NCBI GenBank assembly: GCA_017469465.1
Contig: JAFUGH010000034.1
Coordinates: forward strand, 1-64,000
Length of the DNA: 64,000 nt
Origin: Clostridia bacterium
Lineage (GTDB): Bacteria; Bacillota; Clostridia; TANB77; UBA1234
Direction: 5' to 3'
Made by a program: the position numbers and the translations under genes. Position 1 is the stretch's first letter. Every line of letters starts with the position of its first letter. Shown here piece by piece: positions 47,670 to 56,659 of the stretch. Under the pieces are notes generated by a model. The model saw only the letters and a program-made list of their open reading frames with translations, searched no databases and was not told where the DNA came from.

Positions 47670-49298
47670 TTAATCTCCTTTCTTCCATATCATAGAAATT
47701 TTTGGTTCTTTCTTTTTTTCTTTTGTCTTTAAAAATGCTGGTCTATTTTCTTGCCTCCATATTGGCATTGTTAAAACATCATCAAGCATGATAGAACGCT
47801 TTAGAGGTGCAACAGGAGTTAAATAAGGAACGCCAAAAGATGTAGTTGTAGATAAGAGTGAAAAATTTATAAAAAGACCAACTGCAATTCCAAAAAATCC
47901 TGCAAATGAACCGTAGAAAAATATATACAAATCTTAAAATTCGATAGCTATAATTAAGTGCAAAGTTTGGTACAGCAAATGTACTAATACCAGTTAGTGC
48001 AACGATAATAACAAGTATCGGACTAACGATATTGGCACTAACAATGGCTTGCCCTAAAATTAATGTTCCGTACAATGCCAAGTGTTGGACCAACGGGAGC
48101 AGGAGTTCGAATCGAAGCTTCTCGAATTATTTCAAATGCAACTTCCATAATCAGCAGTTCTATGAGCATGGAAAATGGAACTTTTTCACGCGTACCTGCA
48201 ATCGAAAAGAGTAAATCTGTCGGAATCATCTCTTGATGAAAAGTGGTAATAGCAATATAGAGACCGAGGAAGAAGCACAGATAGAATAGTTGCTGGTACT
48301 CTAAAAAGTCTAAGTAGCAAAGTATAAGGGTAACGAATGTAAGAATCTTCAGATGACTTTAAAAAATCAGTAAATATTGATGGGACAATTAATACATCTG
48401 GACTATTTTCTACAATAATTGCAACACGACCTTCAGTCAAATTTGCTGCGATTTTATCTGGTCTTTCTGTACTTAAAATTAAAGGCTCCACAATAAAAGT
48501 ATGGTCTTCAATCAATTGCTCTAATTGACCAGCATCTAATAAATAGTCAATATCAATGTTACCAATTCGTTTCTTTACTTCGTTGATTAAAGAATCATTG
48601 GTTATATTGGTAATATAAGCAACAGCACACTTAGTTTTACTATGTGTTCCAACTTCTATTGTTTCGAAAATTAAGTTTTCATCTTTTACAAATTTTCGAA
48701 TTAATGCAGTGTTAGAACGAAAATTTTCAATAAAACTCTCTGCTGGACCTTTCACCGTCATTTCATTTTCTGATTTATTTATACTACGACTAGGAATTTT
48801 TTTTACGTCTGAGATAATGGCTTGGTCAAGAGTGTCAACAATTAATGCACAATCTCCATGCAAAATACTATTTATGACTTTTGCGTAAGTCTTAGCAAAA
48901 CTTACCTGACTTTCAGAAAGAATATTTCCTACCAAAACCTCTTTAATACTAAATAATTGTTTATGTTTAATAATGCTTTTATTTTGGTTTTCTTCTATTT
49001 CAATACCAGACATTAATTGTCTGATAATATAATCATTAATAATATTAGAATCGCAAAGACCATCATACATTATAAGCATAGCATGATATTTTTCTTTATT
49101 AATTTTAATATCAAAAAATCGAAATATTAAATCGTTTGAATCAGGATAATGAAGCAAGTCTTTAAAGACATCTATATTTTTTTCTAAAGAAAAAGCTAAT
49201 TGGTTTTCTTTATTGTACTTAGGTGGAATTGGCCTAGGAGGACTTTCAATTTCGAAGAGTGCGTTATCCTTTGGCTTAAATTTAAAAAAATTTGACAT
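47670..49298 (-). CDS. gerA: Spore germination receptor subunit A (GerA), read through three +1 shifts at CGG
   Basis: 541 residues if the frame is followed through three single-base skips. The N-terminal soluble domain (about 1-330) ends with the family segment YPYTLLLRLFRVPATILSVL; membrane helices follow. Each shift falls at an in-frame CGG where GerA proteins have glycine: LPG-LYIAITTFHQEMIPTD (48266-48264), GIVG-TLILGQA (48070-48068) and FLG-SFAGFFG (47913-47911). The rest, including VPYLTPVAP near the end, is conserved. Without shifting the product would stop at 48186 after 370 residues. gerB and gerC downstream are intact, which argues against an old pseudogene. Confidence 0.85.
47911..47913 (-). 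other. In-frame CGG at a +1 frameshift (gerA, third site)
   Basis: Minus-strand context CTA CGG TTC. Skipping the C gives GGT (Gly) and continues as GSFAGFFGIAVG. It is in frame with the previous shift: 52 codons separate it from the second site. Confidence 0.75.
48068..48070 (-). other. In-frame CGG at a +1 frameshift (gerA, second site)
   Basis: Minus-strand context GTA CGG AAC. Skipping the C gives GGA (Gly) and continues as GTLILGQAIV. It lies 65 codons after the first site, in the shifted frame. The heptamer GTACGGA is identical to the site at 13241-13247. Confidence 0.75.
48264..48266 (-). other. In-frame CGG at a +1 frameshift (gerA, first site)
   Basis: Minus-strand context CCT CGG TCT, codon 345 of gerA. 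Skipping the C gives GGT (Gly) and continues as GLYIAITTFHQEM, the most conserved segment of GerA proteins. Confidence 0.75.
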
Positions 49299-49337
49299 GA
49301 TGAATACTCCTTTTTATGAATAATTAACTTAATCGTA

Positions 49338-49362
49338 TCGTAGTGGCGAACATTGTTTGCCA
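49338..49362 (+). repeat. Dispersed palindromic repeat, copy 2
   Basis: TCGTAGTGGCGAACATTG followed by TTTGCCA forms a hairpin upstream of the ger operon. On the opposite strand it nearly matches the copy at 59765-59789. Confidence 0.65.
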
Positions 49363-49461
49363 AATTCAATCATTCTTATAGTTAATTATGTGCCAAAGTT
49401 TACTAGTTTATACGGTCTGAACATAATTCAAGCTTAAAAAGGACGTTTGTTTTTTGAATTA

Positions 49462-49490
49462 TTGACAAAATGCTGAAATGCGAATACAAT
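49462..49490 (+). promoter_or_regulatory. Predicted sigma-A promoter
   Basis: TTGACA (49462-49467), 17-base spacer, TACAAT (49485-49490), before the APH-fold kinase gene. Confidence 0.7.
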
Positions 49491-49552
49491 GCATATAAAA
49501 TAAATACTACACATAGAAAGACCTGTTTTAATTAAGATAGGAGGATAATAAT

Positions 49553-50683
49553 ATGGCGAGACTTTCTTATGCACAAATTCAACTTATTACCAATATAGTG
49601 AATCAATTTGAAATTGATGAGGGAACCATCGACATCATTGAACTATTCGGTGCAGGTAGAATCAATCAGACTTTTAAAATTACTCTTAGAAATGGGGAAA
49701 AGCGAATCGAGTATTTGCTTCAAAATGTCAACCATTTTGTATTTCCCAATACAAAAGAATTGATGGAAAATTTGACAATGGTAACAGAATATATTCGGCA
49801 ACATGGTGGTAGGTCTGTTCAATATATCAAGTGTAAAAAAACTACAAAAATGATTAATGGACCGTATATTTATATCGATAACACAATGAATCATAGACAT
49901 TGGCGAATGTATAATTACATTGATGCTGATGTATATCCTTGTATTATCAATCCACATCATGCATATAAGCTTGGGGAAGCAATTGCTAGTTTCTATAAGT
50001 CGCTAGATGGATTTGACACTCATCAGCTAAGAGATACCATTCCTGATTTCCATAATACGCCGAAAAGATTCGAAGCATTGGCAGTTTCAGGCTTGTTGGA
50101 TTCCGTGAATGATGTGAATCGCATGGCTGATGTAAAAGAGGAAATTAAATTTGTAGTAGAAAGACGTGACAAGTTGGGAATTATTATGGATGCTCTGGAA
50201 AAAGGAGAAATACCTTATCGAGTGTGTCATAATGACCCCAAGCTGAGCAATGTTTTGTTTGATAAGCAAAAGAATACTCCTATTTGTATGATTGATTTGG
50301 ATACCATCATGCCTGGCTCTTGTCTTTTTGATGTTGGTGATGCAATTCGTTCCATTGCCAATATGGCATCAGAGGATGACAAAACGACGGAAAATGTGTC
50401 ACTTTCTGTTGAACTATATGAAGAGTTTGTAAAAGGATATTTGGACGGAATGGGTGACAAACTTATCGATAAGGAAAAGAAATTGATACCAATGGCTGTA
50501 TGGGTAATTACTATGGAGCTTGGCATTCGATTCCTAAAAGACCACATTGATAGGAACGTGTATTTTAAGATAGAACGTGATGGAGAAAACCTAGAGAGGG
50601 CTAGAATTCAATTTGCTCTTGCAAAGGATATTGAAAGGAAAATACAAGAAGGAAAGTTGAATAAAATCTTGGACGTGCACTAA
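49553..50683 (+). CDS. APH-fold small-molecule kinase (N-acetylhexosamine kinase-like)
   Basis: 376 residues. Phosphotransferase family of the aminoglycoside-kinase fold. The catalytic loop VCHNDPKLSNVLFD (about 224-237) and metal-binding MIDLDTIMPGS (about 247) are present. The N-terminal FGAGRINQTFKI and FPNTKELMENLTMVTEY segments recall kinases that act on N-acetyl-hexosamines. The true substrate is unknown. It carries one of only two triplet-read CGG codons in the window (49796-49798, Arg), and its last codons and flanks use more G and C than neighbours. Confidence 0.8.
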   Translation: MARLSYAQIQLITNIVNQFEIDEGTIDIIELFGAGRINQTFKITLRNGEKRIEYLLQNVNHFVFPNTKELMENLTMVTEYIRQHGGRSVQYIKCKKTTKMINGPYIYIDNTMNHRHWRMYNYIDADVYPCIINPHHAYKLGEAIASFYKSLDGFDTHQLRDTIPDFHNTPKRFEALAVSGLLDSVNDVNRMADVKEEIKFVVERRDKLGIIMDALEKGEIPYRVCHNDPKLSNVLFDKQKNTPICMIDLDTIMPGSCLFDVGDAIRSIANMASEDDKTTENVSLSVELYEEFVKGYLDGMGDKLIDKEKKLIPMAVWVITMELGIRFLKDHIDRNVYFKIERDGENLERARIQFALAKDIERKIQEGKLNKILDVH

Positions 50684-50722
50684 GAGAGCTTAAGTGTCAT
50701 AATTTAAAAGAATCAATATTTC

Positions 50723-50764
50723 AAAATGGTAGTTTAGAAAAATTTTCTAAACTACCATTTTTTG
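50723..50764 (+). terminator. Intrinsic terminator after the kinase gene
   Basis: AAAATGGTAGTTTAGAAAA pairs perfectly with TTTTCTAAACTACCATTTT, followed by TTG. Confidence 0.85.
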
Positions 50765-50785
50765 TATTTATTTAGAAAAAAAAGC

Positions 50786-50811
50786 AGGAATTTAAAAATA
50801 TGTGTAGTAAT
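50786..50811 (+). promoter_or_regulatory. Possible sigma-H promoter of spoVG
   Basis: AGGAATT (50786-50792), 14 bases, GTAAT (50807-50811), with the same arrangement as the Bacillus spoVG promoter (AGGATTT, 14 bases, GGAAT). One mismatch in the -10. Gene identity makes a sigma-H promoter plausible. Confidence 0.5.
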
Positions 50812-50875
50812 ATTAATATAGTTGGCACAACGTGTCAACAAATAAACAACAAGAATAGAAAGGACGTGCATTTTA

Positions 50876-51157
50876 ATGGAAATCACAGACGTAAGATTGA
50901 AAAAAGTAAATTCTGAAAACAGAATGAAAGCAGTAGCTTCAGTTACATTCGATAATCAATTTGTTGTTCATGACATCAAAGTTATTGAGAGTGCAGAAGA
51001 AACATTTATTGCTATGCCAAGCAAAAGAACTCCAAAGGGAGAATTCAAAGACATAGCTCATCCAATTAATTCTGAAACAAGAGATATGATCCAAAAAGCA
51101 ATTTTGGAAGCTTATGCAAATGCAGAAGATCCAGTTGCTGGACCAGTTGAAGAATAA
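50876..51157 (+). CDS. spoVG: Regulatory RNA/DNA-binding protein SpoVG
   Basis: 93 residues. Conserved throughout ([20 protein letters not shown], then [20 protein letters not shown]). Influences septation at the start of sporulation and binds nucleic acid in several Firmicutes. It has its own promoter and terminator. Confidence 0.97.
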   Translation: MEITDVRLKKVNSENRMKAVASVTFDNQFVVHDIKVIESAEETFIAMPSKRTPKGEFKDIAHPINSETRDMIQKAILEAYANAEDPVAGPVEE

Positions 51158-51170
51158 ATTTGAATTATAT

Positions 51171-51200
51171 AGCATCACCTTCAGGTGGTGCTTTTTTTTT
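51171..51200 (+). terminator. Intrinsic terminator after spoVG
   Basis: AGCATCACC pairs with GGTGGTGCT (one G-U) across TTCA, followed by nine T. Confidence 0.9.
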
Positions 51201-51201
51201 T

Positions 51202-51508
51202 CGACTTTTAGGGACGGTTCTCTTTTTCAAAATTTCGACTCTTAGGGACGGTTCTTTTTTTCAAAATTTCATCCAGAAGGGACAGGTCTTTACATCATAT
51301 AACAAAAAGAGATTGAGGCTATTTCCTAGAATCAAAACAATGGTGTTATCACCATAGAACGAAGAAATTGACGTTATACCTAAAATGCTGTGAATTTTTT
51401 CCACACCTTGCTTTGCAATCAAACGTGTCCCTTTTGGATGAAATTTTGAAAAAAAGAACCGTCCCTAAGAGTCGAAATTTTGAAAAAGAGAACCGTCCCT
51501 AAAAGCGG
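51202..51508. mobile_element. MITE/REP-like element: 86-base inverted repeats around a 135-base core
   Basis: Left arm 51202-51287, right arm 51423-51508. The right arm is the near-perfect reverse complement of the left (a few mismatches). Each arm holds two GGGACGGTTC units separated by CAAAATTTCGACTCTTA, and ends with CATCCARAAGGGACA. The core has no gene. GGGACGGTTC units are typical of REP-type repeats near RAYT transposases in Firmicutes; no transposase is in the window, so the element is non-autonomous. The stretch from 51158 to 51571 holds only this element and the terminator. Confidence 0.75.
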
Positions 51509-51571
51509 AAAAAATGGTTGTATGTTAAAACGTTAATATGATACAATATCTTGTGTAAAGGAGAGAGCAAA

Positions 51572-53410
51572 TTGCAAGATAATAATAGTTTTCCAAGTGA
51601 GAGAATTAAAGAAGACTTAAAAAAACTTCCGGAAAAACCTGGAGTTTATATTATGAAAGATAAGAATGATACCATTTTGTATGTTGGAAAAGCTATCATC
51701 CTGAAGAACCGTGTTCGTCAATATTTTCAAAAGACAAATAAAACGGAGCGTATTAAGAAAATGGTTTCGCAAATTGATCATTTTGAATATATTGTGGTAG
51801 ATAGTGAAATGGAGGCTTTAATTTTAGAATGTAATTTGATTAAGCTTCATCGTCCGAAGTATAACGTTTTGCTAAAAGATGACAAAATGTATCCTTATAT
51901 CAAAATTACTATGCAAGAAGATTTTCCAACTGTTAGAATTACAAGAAAAAAGCTAAATGATGGTGCTAAATATTTTGGACCATATACAAATGCATATGCT
52001 GTAAAGGAAACAGTTGAATTTTTAAATAAAACTTTTAAATTAAAACATTGCAGAAAAATTTTTAAACCAGGTAAATTGGAAACGCCATGCTTGAATTACC
52101 ATATAAAGAGGTGCATGGGAATTTGTATGGGAAACGTGACTAAAGAAGAATATGCGAAAACCGTTCAGCAAGTAGTTAATGTACTTGATGGAAAATCAGA
52201 AGAGCTATTAAAACAAATTGAAAAGGAAATGCAACAAGCATCTAAAAAATTAAATTTTGAAAAAGCAGCAGAACTTCGAGATAAGAAAAACAGTATTGAA
52301 AATTTAATGCAAAGACAAAAAATGGATTCTTTCACTGAAAACAATATTGATGTAATTGGAATTGTGAAATATTTAGATAAGGCATCTATTGAAATATTTA
52401 ATATCAGGAATAGTAAAATGATTGGTGGAGAGAATTTTATTTTAAAAGATGTTGAAGAGTTTAGCGAAGGTGAACTATTATATGATTTTATTAAACAATA
52501 TTACAACGAAGATAATGTCCCTAATAAATTAATGTTTCGTTATGAGTTCGAAGATATGGAATTAGCTAAACAATGGCTTCTGAAAATCAGTGGAAGAAAA
52601 AATATTGAGTTTAAAGTGCCAAAACGTGGTGAAAAAGTAAAATTAATAGAAATGGCAGAAAGAAATGCAAAGATATCGATGCAAAACAAAACGGATTCTA
52701 TTGAAAATGAAGGTTTATTAGTAGAGTTAATGCAATTATTGCATTTAGAGGAACTTCCAAAGCGAATTGAAAGTTATGATATATCTAACATTTCGGGAAC
52801 AGACATTGTTGCTGGAATTGTGGTGTTTGAAAATGCAAAGCCGAAAAAAGCAGATTATCGAAGGTTAAAAATAAAAACAGTGGAAGGTCAAAACGATATT
52901 GCATGTATGCGTGAAGTTTTAATGCGTAGACTAAAATATTGTAAAAAAGATTTTGAAGGTAAGTCACCATTTGGACCAATTCCTAGTCTTATTTTGATGG
53001 ACGGAGGAATTTCACAAGTTAGAGTAGCCAAAAATGTGATAATGGAATATAATTTAAGTATTCCAGTGTATGGTATGGTAAAAAATGATAAACATAGAAC
53101 AAGGACAATAGTAGATGAAGACGGAAAAGAATATACCATTCAATCAAATGAATTATTTCATCTTGTGACATTTTTACAAGATGAAGTGCATAATACAGCA
53201 ATTGAATATCATAGAAAGCTTCGTGAAAGCAGAGTAAGGCAATCCGAATTGGACAAGATTGAGGGAATTGGTGAAGTAAAAAAGAAAGCTTTACTAAAAA
53301 AGTTTAAATCAGTAAAAAAAATAAAAGAAGCGTCTATCGAGGAATTGTGCGAAGTAGATGGAATAAATGAAGTATTGGCAAAGAAAATACTATTATCACT
53401 TGAAGAATGA
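51572..53410 (+). CDS. uvrC: Excinuclease ABC subunit C
   Basis: Makes both incisions in nucleotide-excision repair. 612 residues from a TTG at 51572 that has GGAG eight bases upstream. The GIY-YIG domain is at the N-terminus (KPGVYIMKDKNDTILYVGKA), the UVR motif at about 205-235 (EKAAELRDKKNSIENL), the RNase H-like incision domain at about 380-540 (ESYDISNISGTDIVAGIVVF), and two helix-hairpin-helix motifs end the protein. uvrA and uvrB are not adjacent. Confidence 0.96.
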   Translation: MQDNNSFPSERIKEDLKKLPEKPGVYIMKDKNDTILYVGKAIILKNRVRQYFQKTNKTERIKKMVSQIDHFEYIVVDSEMEALILECNLIKLHRPKYNVLLKDDKMYPYIKITMQEDFPTVRITRKKLNDGAKYFGPYTNAYAVKETVEFLNKTFKLKHCRKIFKPGKLETPCLNYHIKRCMGICMGNVTKEEYAKTVQQVVNVLDGKSEELLKQIEKEMQQASKKLNFEKAAELRDKKNSIENLMQRQKMDSFTENNIDVIGIVKYLDKASIEIFNIRNSKMIGGENFILKDVEEFSEGELLYDFIKQYYNEDNVPNKLMFRYEFEDMELAKQWLLKISGRKNIEFKVPKRGEKVKLIEMAERNAKISMQNKTDSIENEGLLVELMQLLHLEELPKRIESYDISNISGTDIVAGIVVFENAKPKKADYRRLKIKTVEGQNDIACMREVLMRRLKYCKKDFEGKSPFGPIPSLILMDGGISQVRVAKNVIMEYNLSIPVYGMVKNDKHRTRTIVDEDGKEYTIQSNELFHLVTFLQDEVHNTAIEYHRKLRESRVRQSELDKIEGIGEVKKKALLKKFKSVKKIKEASIEELCEVDGINEVLAKKILLSLEE

Positions 53411-53459
53411 AGTGATATAGTGACATTAATTTCTTAATAAATAGGGAGGATACTATAAA

Positions 53460-54719
53460 ATGAGATTAGATTTAAGCAATTCGGGAATAACAGAAAAAGA
53501 AATTAGTAAGTACAAGAAAGAAGTTGAAAAAGCACATGAAAAAATATATGAAAAAACAGGAGAAGGAAGTGACTTTTTAGGATGGGTAAATTTAAAAATT
53601 GAAGTTCCTGAGCTTGAAAAAATAAAAGTTGCAGCTAGTAAAATTAGAAAGCAATCGGATTTATTAATTGTTATTGGCATTGGTGGTTCCTACTTGGGAG
53701 CAAAGGCAGTAATAGATGCATTGTCCCATTCTTTTAATCCTAAGAGTGTTATTTTCGCAGGAAATAACATGAGTGCAGATTACTTAAATGACTTATTAGA
53801 TTTTATTAAAGATAAAGAAATCTCGTTGAACGTGATTTCTAAGTCAGGAACGACAATTGAACCTGCTATTACTTTTAAAATATTGCGAGAATATATGGAA
53901 GAAAAGTATGGAGAAGAAGGCGCGAGAGAAAGAATTTTTGTTACAACAGACAAGGAAAAGGGCGTGTTAAAAGAATTAGCTACGCAAAAAGGCTATGAAA
54001 CTTTTGTGGTGCCAAATGACATTGGAGGAAGATATTCTGTATTTACAGCAGTTGGATTGCTTCCAATAGCAGCTAGTGGCATTAATATAGAAAAGCTTTT
54101 AGCTGGTGTTTATGAAGCAGAAAAGAAATATGAAAAGTTAGAAAATAATGATTGCTACCGTTATGCAATCGCAAGAAATATTTTATATAAAAAGAAGAAA
54201 AAAATAGAAATCCTAGTTAACTATGAACCTAAATTACACTATGTAAGTGAATGGTGGAAACAATTATATGGCGAGAGCGAAGGAAAAGATGGAAAAGGAA
54301 TTTTTCCAGCAAGTGTTGATAATTCTACTGATTTACATTCAATGGGACAGTATATTCAAGATGGGGAAAGAACATTATTTGAAACAGTAATTAATATTAA
54401 AAAACCATATGTTGATTTTGCAATAGAATGTGAAAAAGGTTCCATCGATAAACTTGATTATTTAAATGGCAAAACTTTAAATGAAATCAATCATAAAGCC
54501 ATGGAAGGAACAATCATTGCTCATACTGCAGGTAAAGTTCCAAACATTATGCTTGAGGTTGAAAAAATTGACGAAATGAATATTGGAGAACTACTTTATT
54601 TCTTTGAAAAAGCGTGTGGAATAAGTGGCTATCTTTTAGGTGTTAATCCATTTAATCAACCTGGGGTGGAGGCGTATAAGAAGGAGATGTTTCGTCTCCT
54701 TGGGAAACTTGAACAATAA
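53460..54719 (+). CDS. pgi: Glucose-6-phosphate isomerase
   Basis: Glycolysis step two. 419 residues, at the short end for Gram-positive PGI. Motifs: VIGIGGSYLGAKAVIDAL (sugar-phosphate binding), VISKSGTTIEPAI, GGRYSVFTAVGLLPIA (about 186-201) and the C-terminal LGVNPFNQPGVEAYK. GGGAGG precedes the ATG. Confidence 0.96.
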   Translation: MRLDLSNSGITEKEISKYKKEVEKAHEKIYEKTGEGSDFLGWVNLKIEVPELEKIKVAASKIRKQSDLLIVIGIGGSYLGAKAVIDALSHSFNPKSVIFAGNNMSADYLNDLLDFIKDKEISLNVISKSGTTIEPAITFKILREYMEEKYGEEGARERIFVTTDKEKGVLKELATQKGYETFVVPNDIGGRYSVFTAVGLLPIAASGINIEKLLAGVYEAEKKYEKLENNDCYRYAIARNILYKKKKKIEILVNYEPKLHYVSEWWKQLYGESEGKDGKGIFPASVDNSTDLHSMGQYIQDGERTLFETVINIKKPYVDFAIECEKGSIDKLDYLNGKTLNEINHKAMEGTIIAHTAGKVPNIMLEVEKIDEMNIGELLYFFEKACGISGYLLGVNPFNQPGVEAYKKEMFRLLGKLEQ

Positions 54720-54811
54720 TTGAGCAATTTCTGTGTTGGACTACGCATCGAAATTATCTCAATTCTTGTTCAAGTCAAGAGGTAAGTTGAACAATAATTG
54801 AGCAATTTCGT
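54707..54811 (+). repeat. Triple copy of a 23-base unit at the pgi 3' end
   Basis: TTGAACAATAATTGAGCAAT occurs at 54709-54728 (overlapping the pgi stop) and again at 54787-54806. An inverted, slightly altered copy lies between them at 54753-54777. This gives both a direct and an inverted repeat in 100 bases, and could act as a transcript-end structure or mark a small duplication. Confidence 0.6.
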
Positions 54812-54841
54812 TTCAATAACAAAAGAGAAGGGAGATATAGG

Positions 54842-56581
54842 ATGTCTAAGTACTTTAATAATGCCATTATTGGAAACTCCAAAATACTGTGCACATTAAG
54901 TGATAAAGGAGAAATATTAAGGCTATATTATCCTAATATTGATTACTTTCAACTGATTGATTCATATAGTTTGGGTATCTTTAATGATAACAAAATTTGC
55001 TGGCTAAAAGAGAGCGAATTGATGAAACAATACTATGATGGAAACATTTTATATACAGAGCTGAATGTGAATAATGTGAGCGTAACCTTAAGAGATTATG
55101 TGGTTCCTAATAAAAACATTCTTGTTAGAGCAATTAAACTAATGAAACCATGTAAATTGTTCATCCATTCTAAGTTAAATTCAGATGTAAACAAGCAAGT
55201 TTCAAGCACTGTTGCCGACAATACCTTGATACAGTACTGCCAAGAAATGTATATGGCAACATTCTCAAATCATAGTATTTCTAAGTATCAAATAAACAAT
55301 GTAAAAGATACTTTAGAAAGTTACCAATTTGATATGAATGATTACATAGGAATGTCTGCAGAAGGTGTGATTGCGTATAATGATGTTACAGAACTAACGT
55401 TATACATTACTTTAAATAGTACATTAAAGGAATGCTTAGAAACAGTAAAGTGGTGCAAAGAAAATCCTGAAAATTTGTTTTATCATTCAACAAAAGAATA
55501 TTGGGACAAATATATAAAGAAATTTGAAAATAATGAATTATTAAAAGCAACAAATAAAGTGAAGGAAAAGGAAATAATTACACGAACTTTATATATGTAT
55601 GCTTTATTATCTAATCCGGAAACAGGGGCTGTGCTTGCTTCACCAGATGTGGATGAAAACTATACAAGATGTGGTAGATATGGTTACTGTTGGCCTAGAG
55701 ATGCACTTTTTATTAATGAAGCTTTAAAGATATTAGGCATGGAAGAGTTATTAAATCATTTCTATCACGATTGGGCTAATAAAGCACAATTGGCGTCTGG
55801 ACTTTTTGAACAAAGATATTATGCAAACGGCGAATTGGCACCATCTTGGGGATTACAAATAGATGAAACCGCTGCAATATTAATTGGTTTAAGTAGACAT
55901 ATCAATTACTTATTCCAAGAAGAATTAATATTTAAAGCAACAGTAGGTCTAATGAATTTTGTTGATGAAAATGGTCTTTCTAAGGCATGTTACGACATTT
56001 GGGAAGAAAGGAAAGGGGTTCATTTATATTCTACAGCTAGCATATACCAGGCATTGAAAGCTTCGTATAACATGCTAAAGTTAATTGATGAAACAAAATA
56101 TACTTACTTTCTAGAAAGAATTTACCATACAACGCAAAAGATGAAAGAGGCGATTTATCAGTATTTTATAGAAGAGGGACATTTAAAAAGAAGTTTAGAT
56201 AATAATCAAGTCGATATTTCTCTTCTATCGGTAGTAACACCATTTCATTTGTTTGAGCCGAATGATGAGATAATTCAAAATACGGTTTCAGAAATTGAAA
56301 GAACGCTTCATATGCCGAATGGTGGATATATGCGTTACCAATGGGATAATTACATGGGTGGAAACACTTGGATTATATCTTCATTGTGGCTTGCAATGTA
56401 TCATATAGAGGCTGGAAATAAAGAAAAAGCACAAAAATTATTTGATTGGGTAACAAATCATGCAGATAAATTAAACTTTTTACCAGAGCAAATAGAACGT
56501 GAAGGAGATAAGACTGCATGGATAACACAACTTTCGTGGTCACATGCAATGTATATTATTGTGAAAAGTAAGTTAATGTGA
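54842..56581 (+). CDS. Glycoside hydrolase family 15 protein (glucoamylase-like)
   Basis: 579 residues. An N-terminal beta-sandwich-like domain (about 1-230) precedes the alpha/alpha-barrel. The barrel has the family signature YTRCGRYGYCWPRDALFINEAL (here split as YTRCGRYGYC and WPRDALF), ASGLFEQRYYANGELAPSWG with the first catalytic Glu, and a late LPEQIEREGDKTAWITQLSW with the second. It releases glucose from alpha-glucans or trehalose; no signal peptide is seen, so it acts inside the cell. It lies near pgi, consistent with glucan or storage-sugar use. Confidence 0.88.
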   Translation: MSKYFNNAIIGNSKILCTLSDKGEILRLYYPNIDYFQLIDSYSLGIFNDNKICWLKESELMKQYYDGNILYTELNVNNVSVTLRDYVVPNKNILVRAIKLMKPCKLFIHSKLNSDVNKQVSSTVADNTLIQYCQEMYMATFSNHSISKYQINNVKDTLESYQFDMNDYIGMSAEGVIAYNDVTELTLYITLNSTLKECLETVKWCKENPENLFYHSTKEYWDKYIKKFENNELLKATNKVKEKEIITRTLYMYALLSNPETGAVLASPDVDENYTRCGRYGYCWPRDALFINEALKILGMEELLNHFYHDWANKAQLASGLFEQRYYANGELAPSWGLQIDETAAILIGLSRHINYLFQEELIFKATVGLMNFVDENGLSKACYDIWEERKGVHLYSTASIYQALKASYNMLKLIDETKYTYFLERIYHTTQKMKEAIYQYFIEEGHLKRSLDNNQVDISLLSVVTPFHLFEPNDEIIQNTVSEIERTLHMPNGGYMRYQWDNYMGGNTWIISSLWLAMYHIEAGNKEKAQKLFDWVTNHADKLNFLPEQIEREGDKTAWITQLSWSHAMYIIVKSKLM

Positions 56582-56659
56582 TTTTGAGCATGACTTTAAG
56601 GATGATATTCGGACATCGACTAAAATCATCCACAAACCATGGAAAGAAAGGAAGTAAAA

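Noticed and set aside
48032-48214. 60-codon plus-strand frame over gerA
   Set aside because: Antisense shadow with no ribosome-binding site.
48038-48229. Separate small genes within gerA (frames at 47670-47930, 47782-48093, 48038-48229)
   Set aside because: They are consecutive pieces of one GerA protein, each continuing the family sequence exactly where the previous frame meets CGG.
49300-49380. Sigma-G promoter for the ger operon
   Set aside because: TGAAT and a CACTACGA string are suitably spaced on the minus strand, but the -10 match is weak and overlaps the palindromic repeat.
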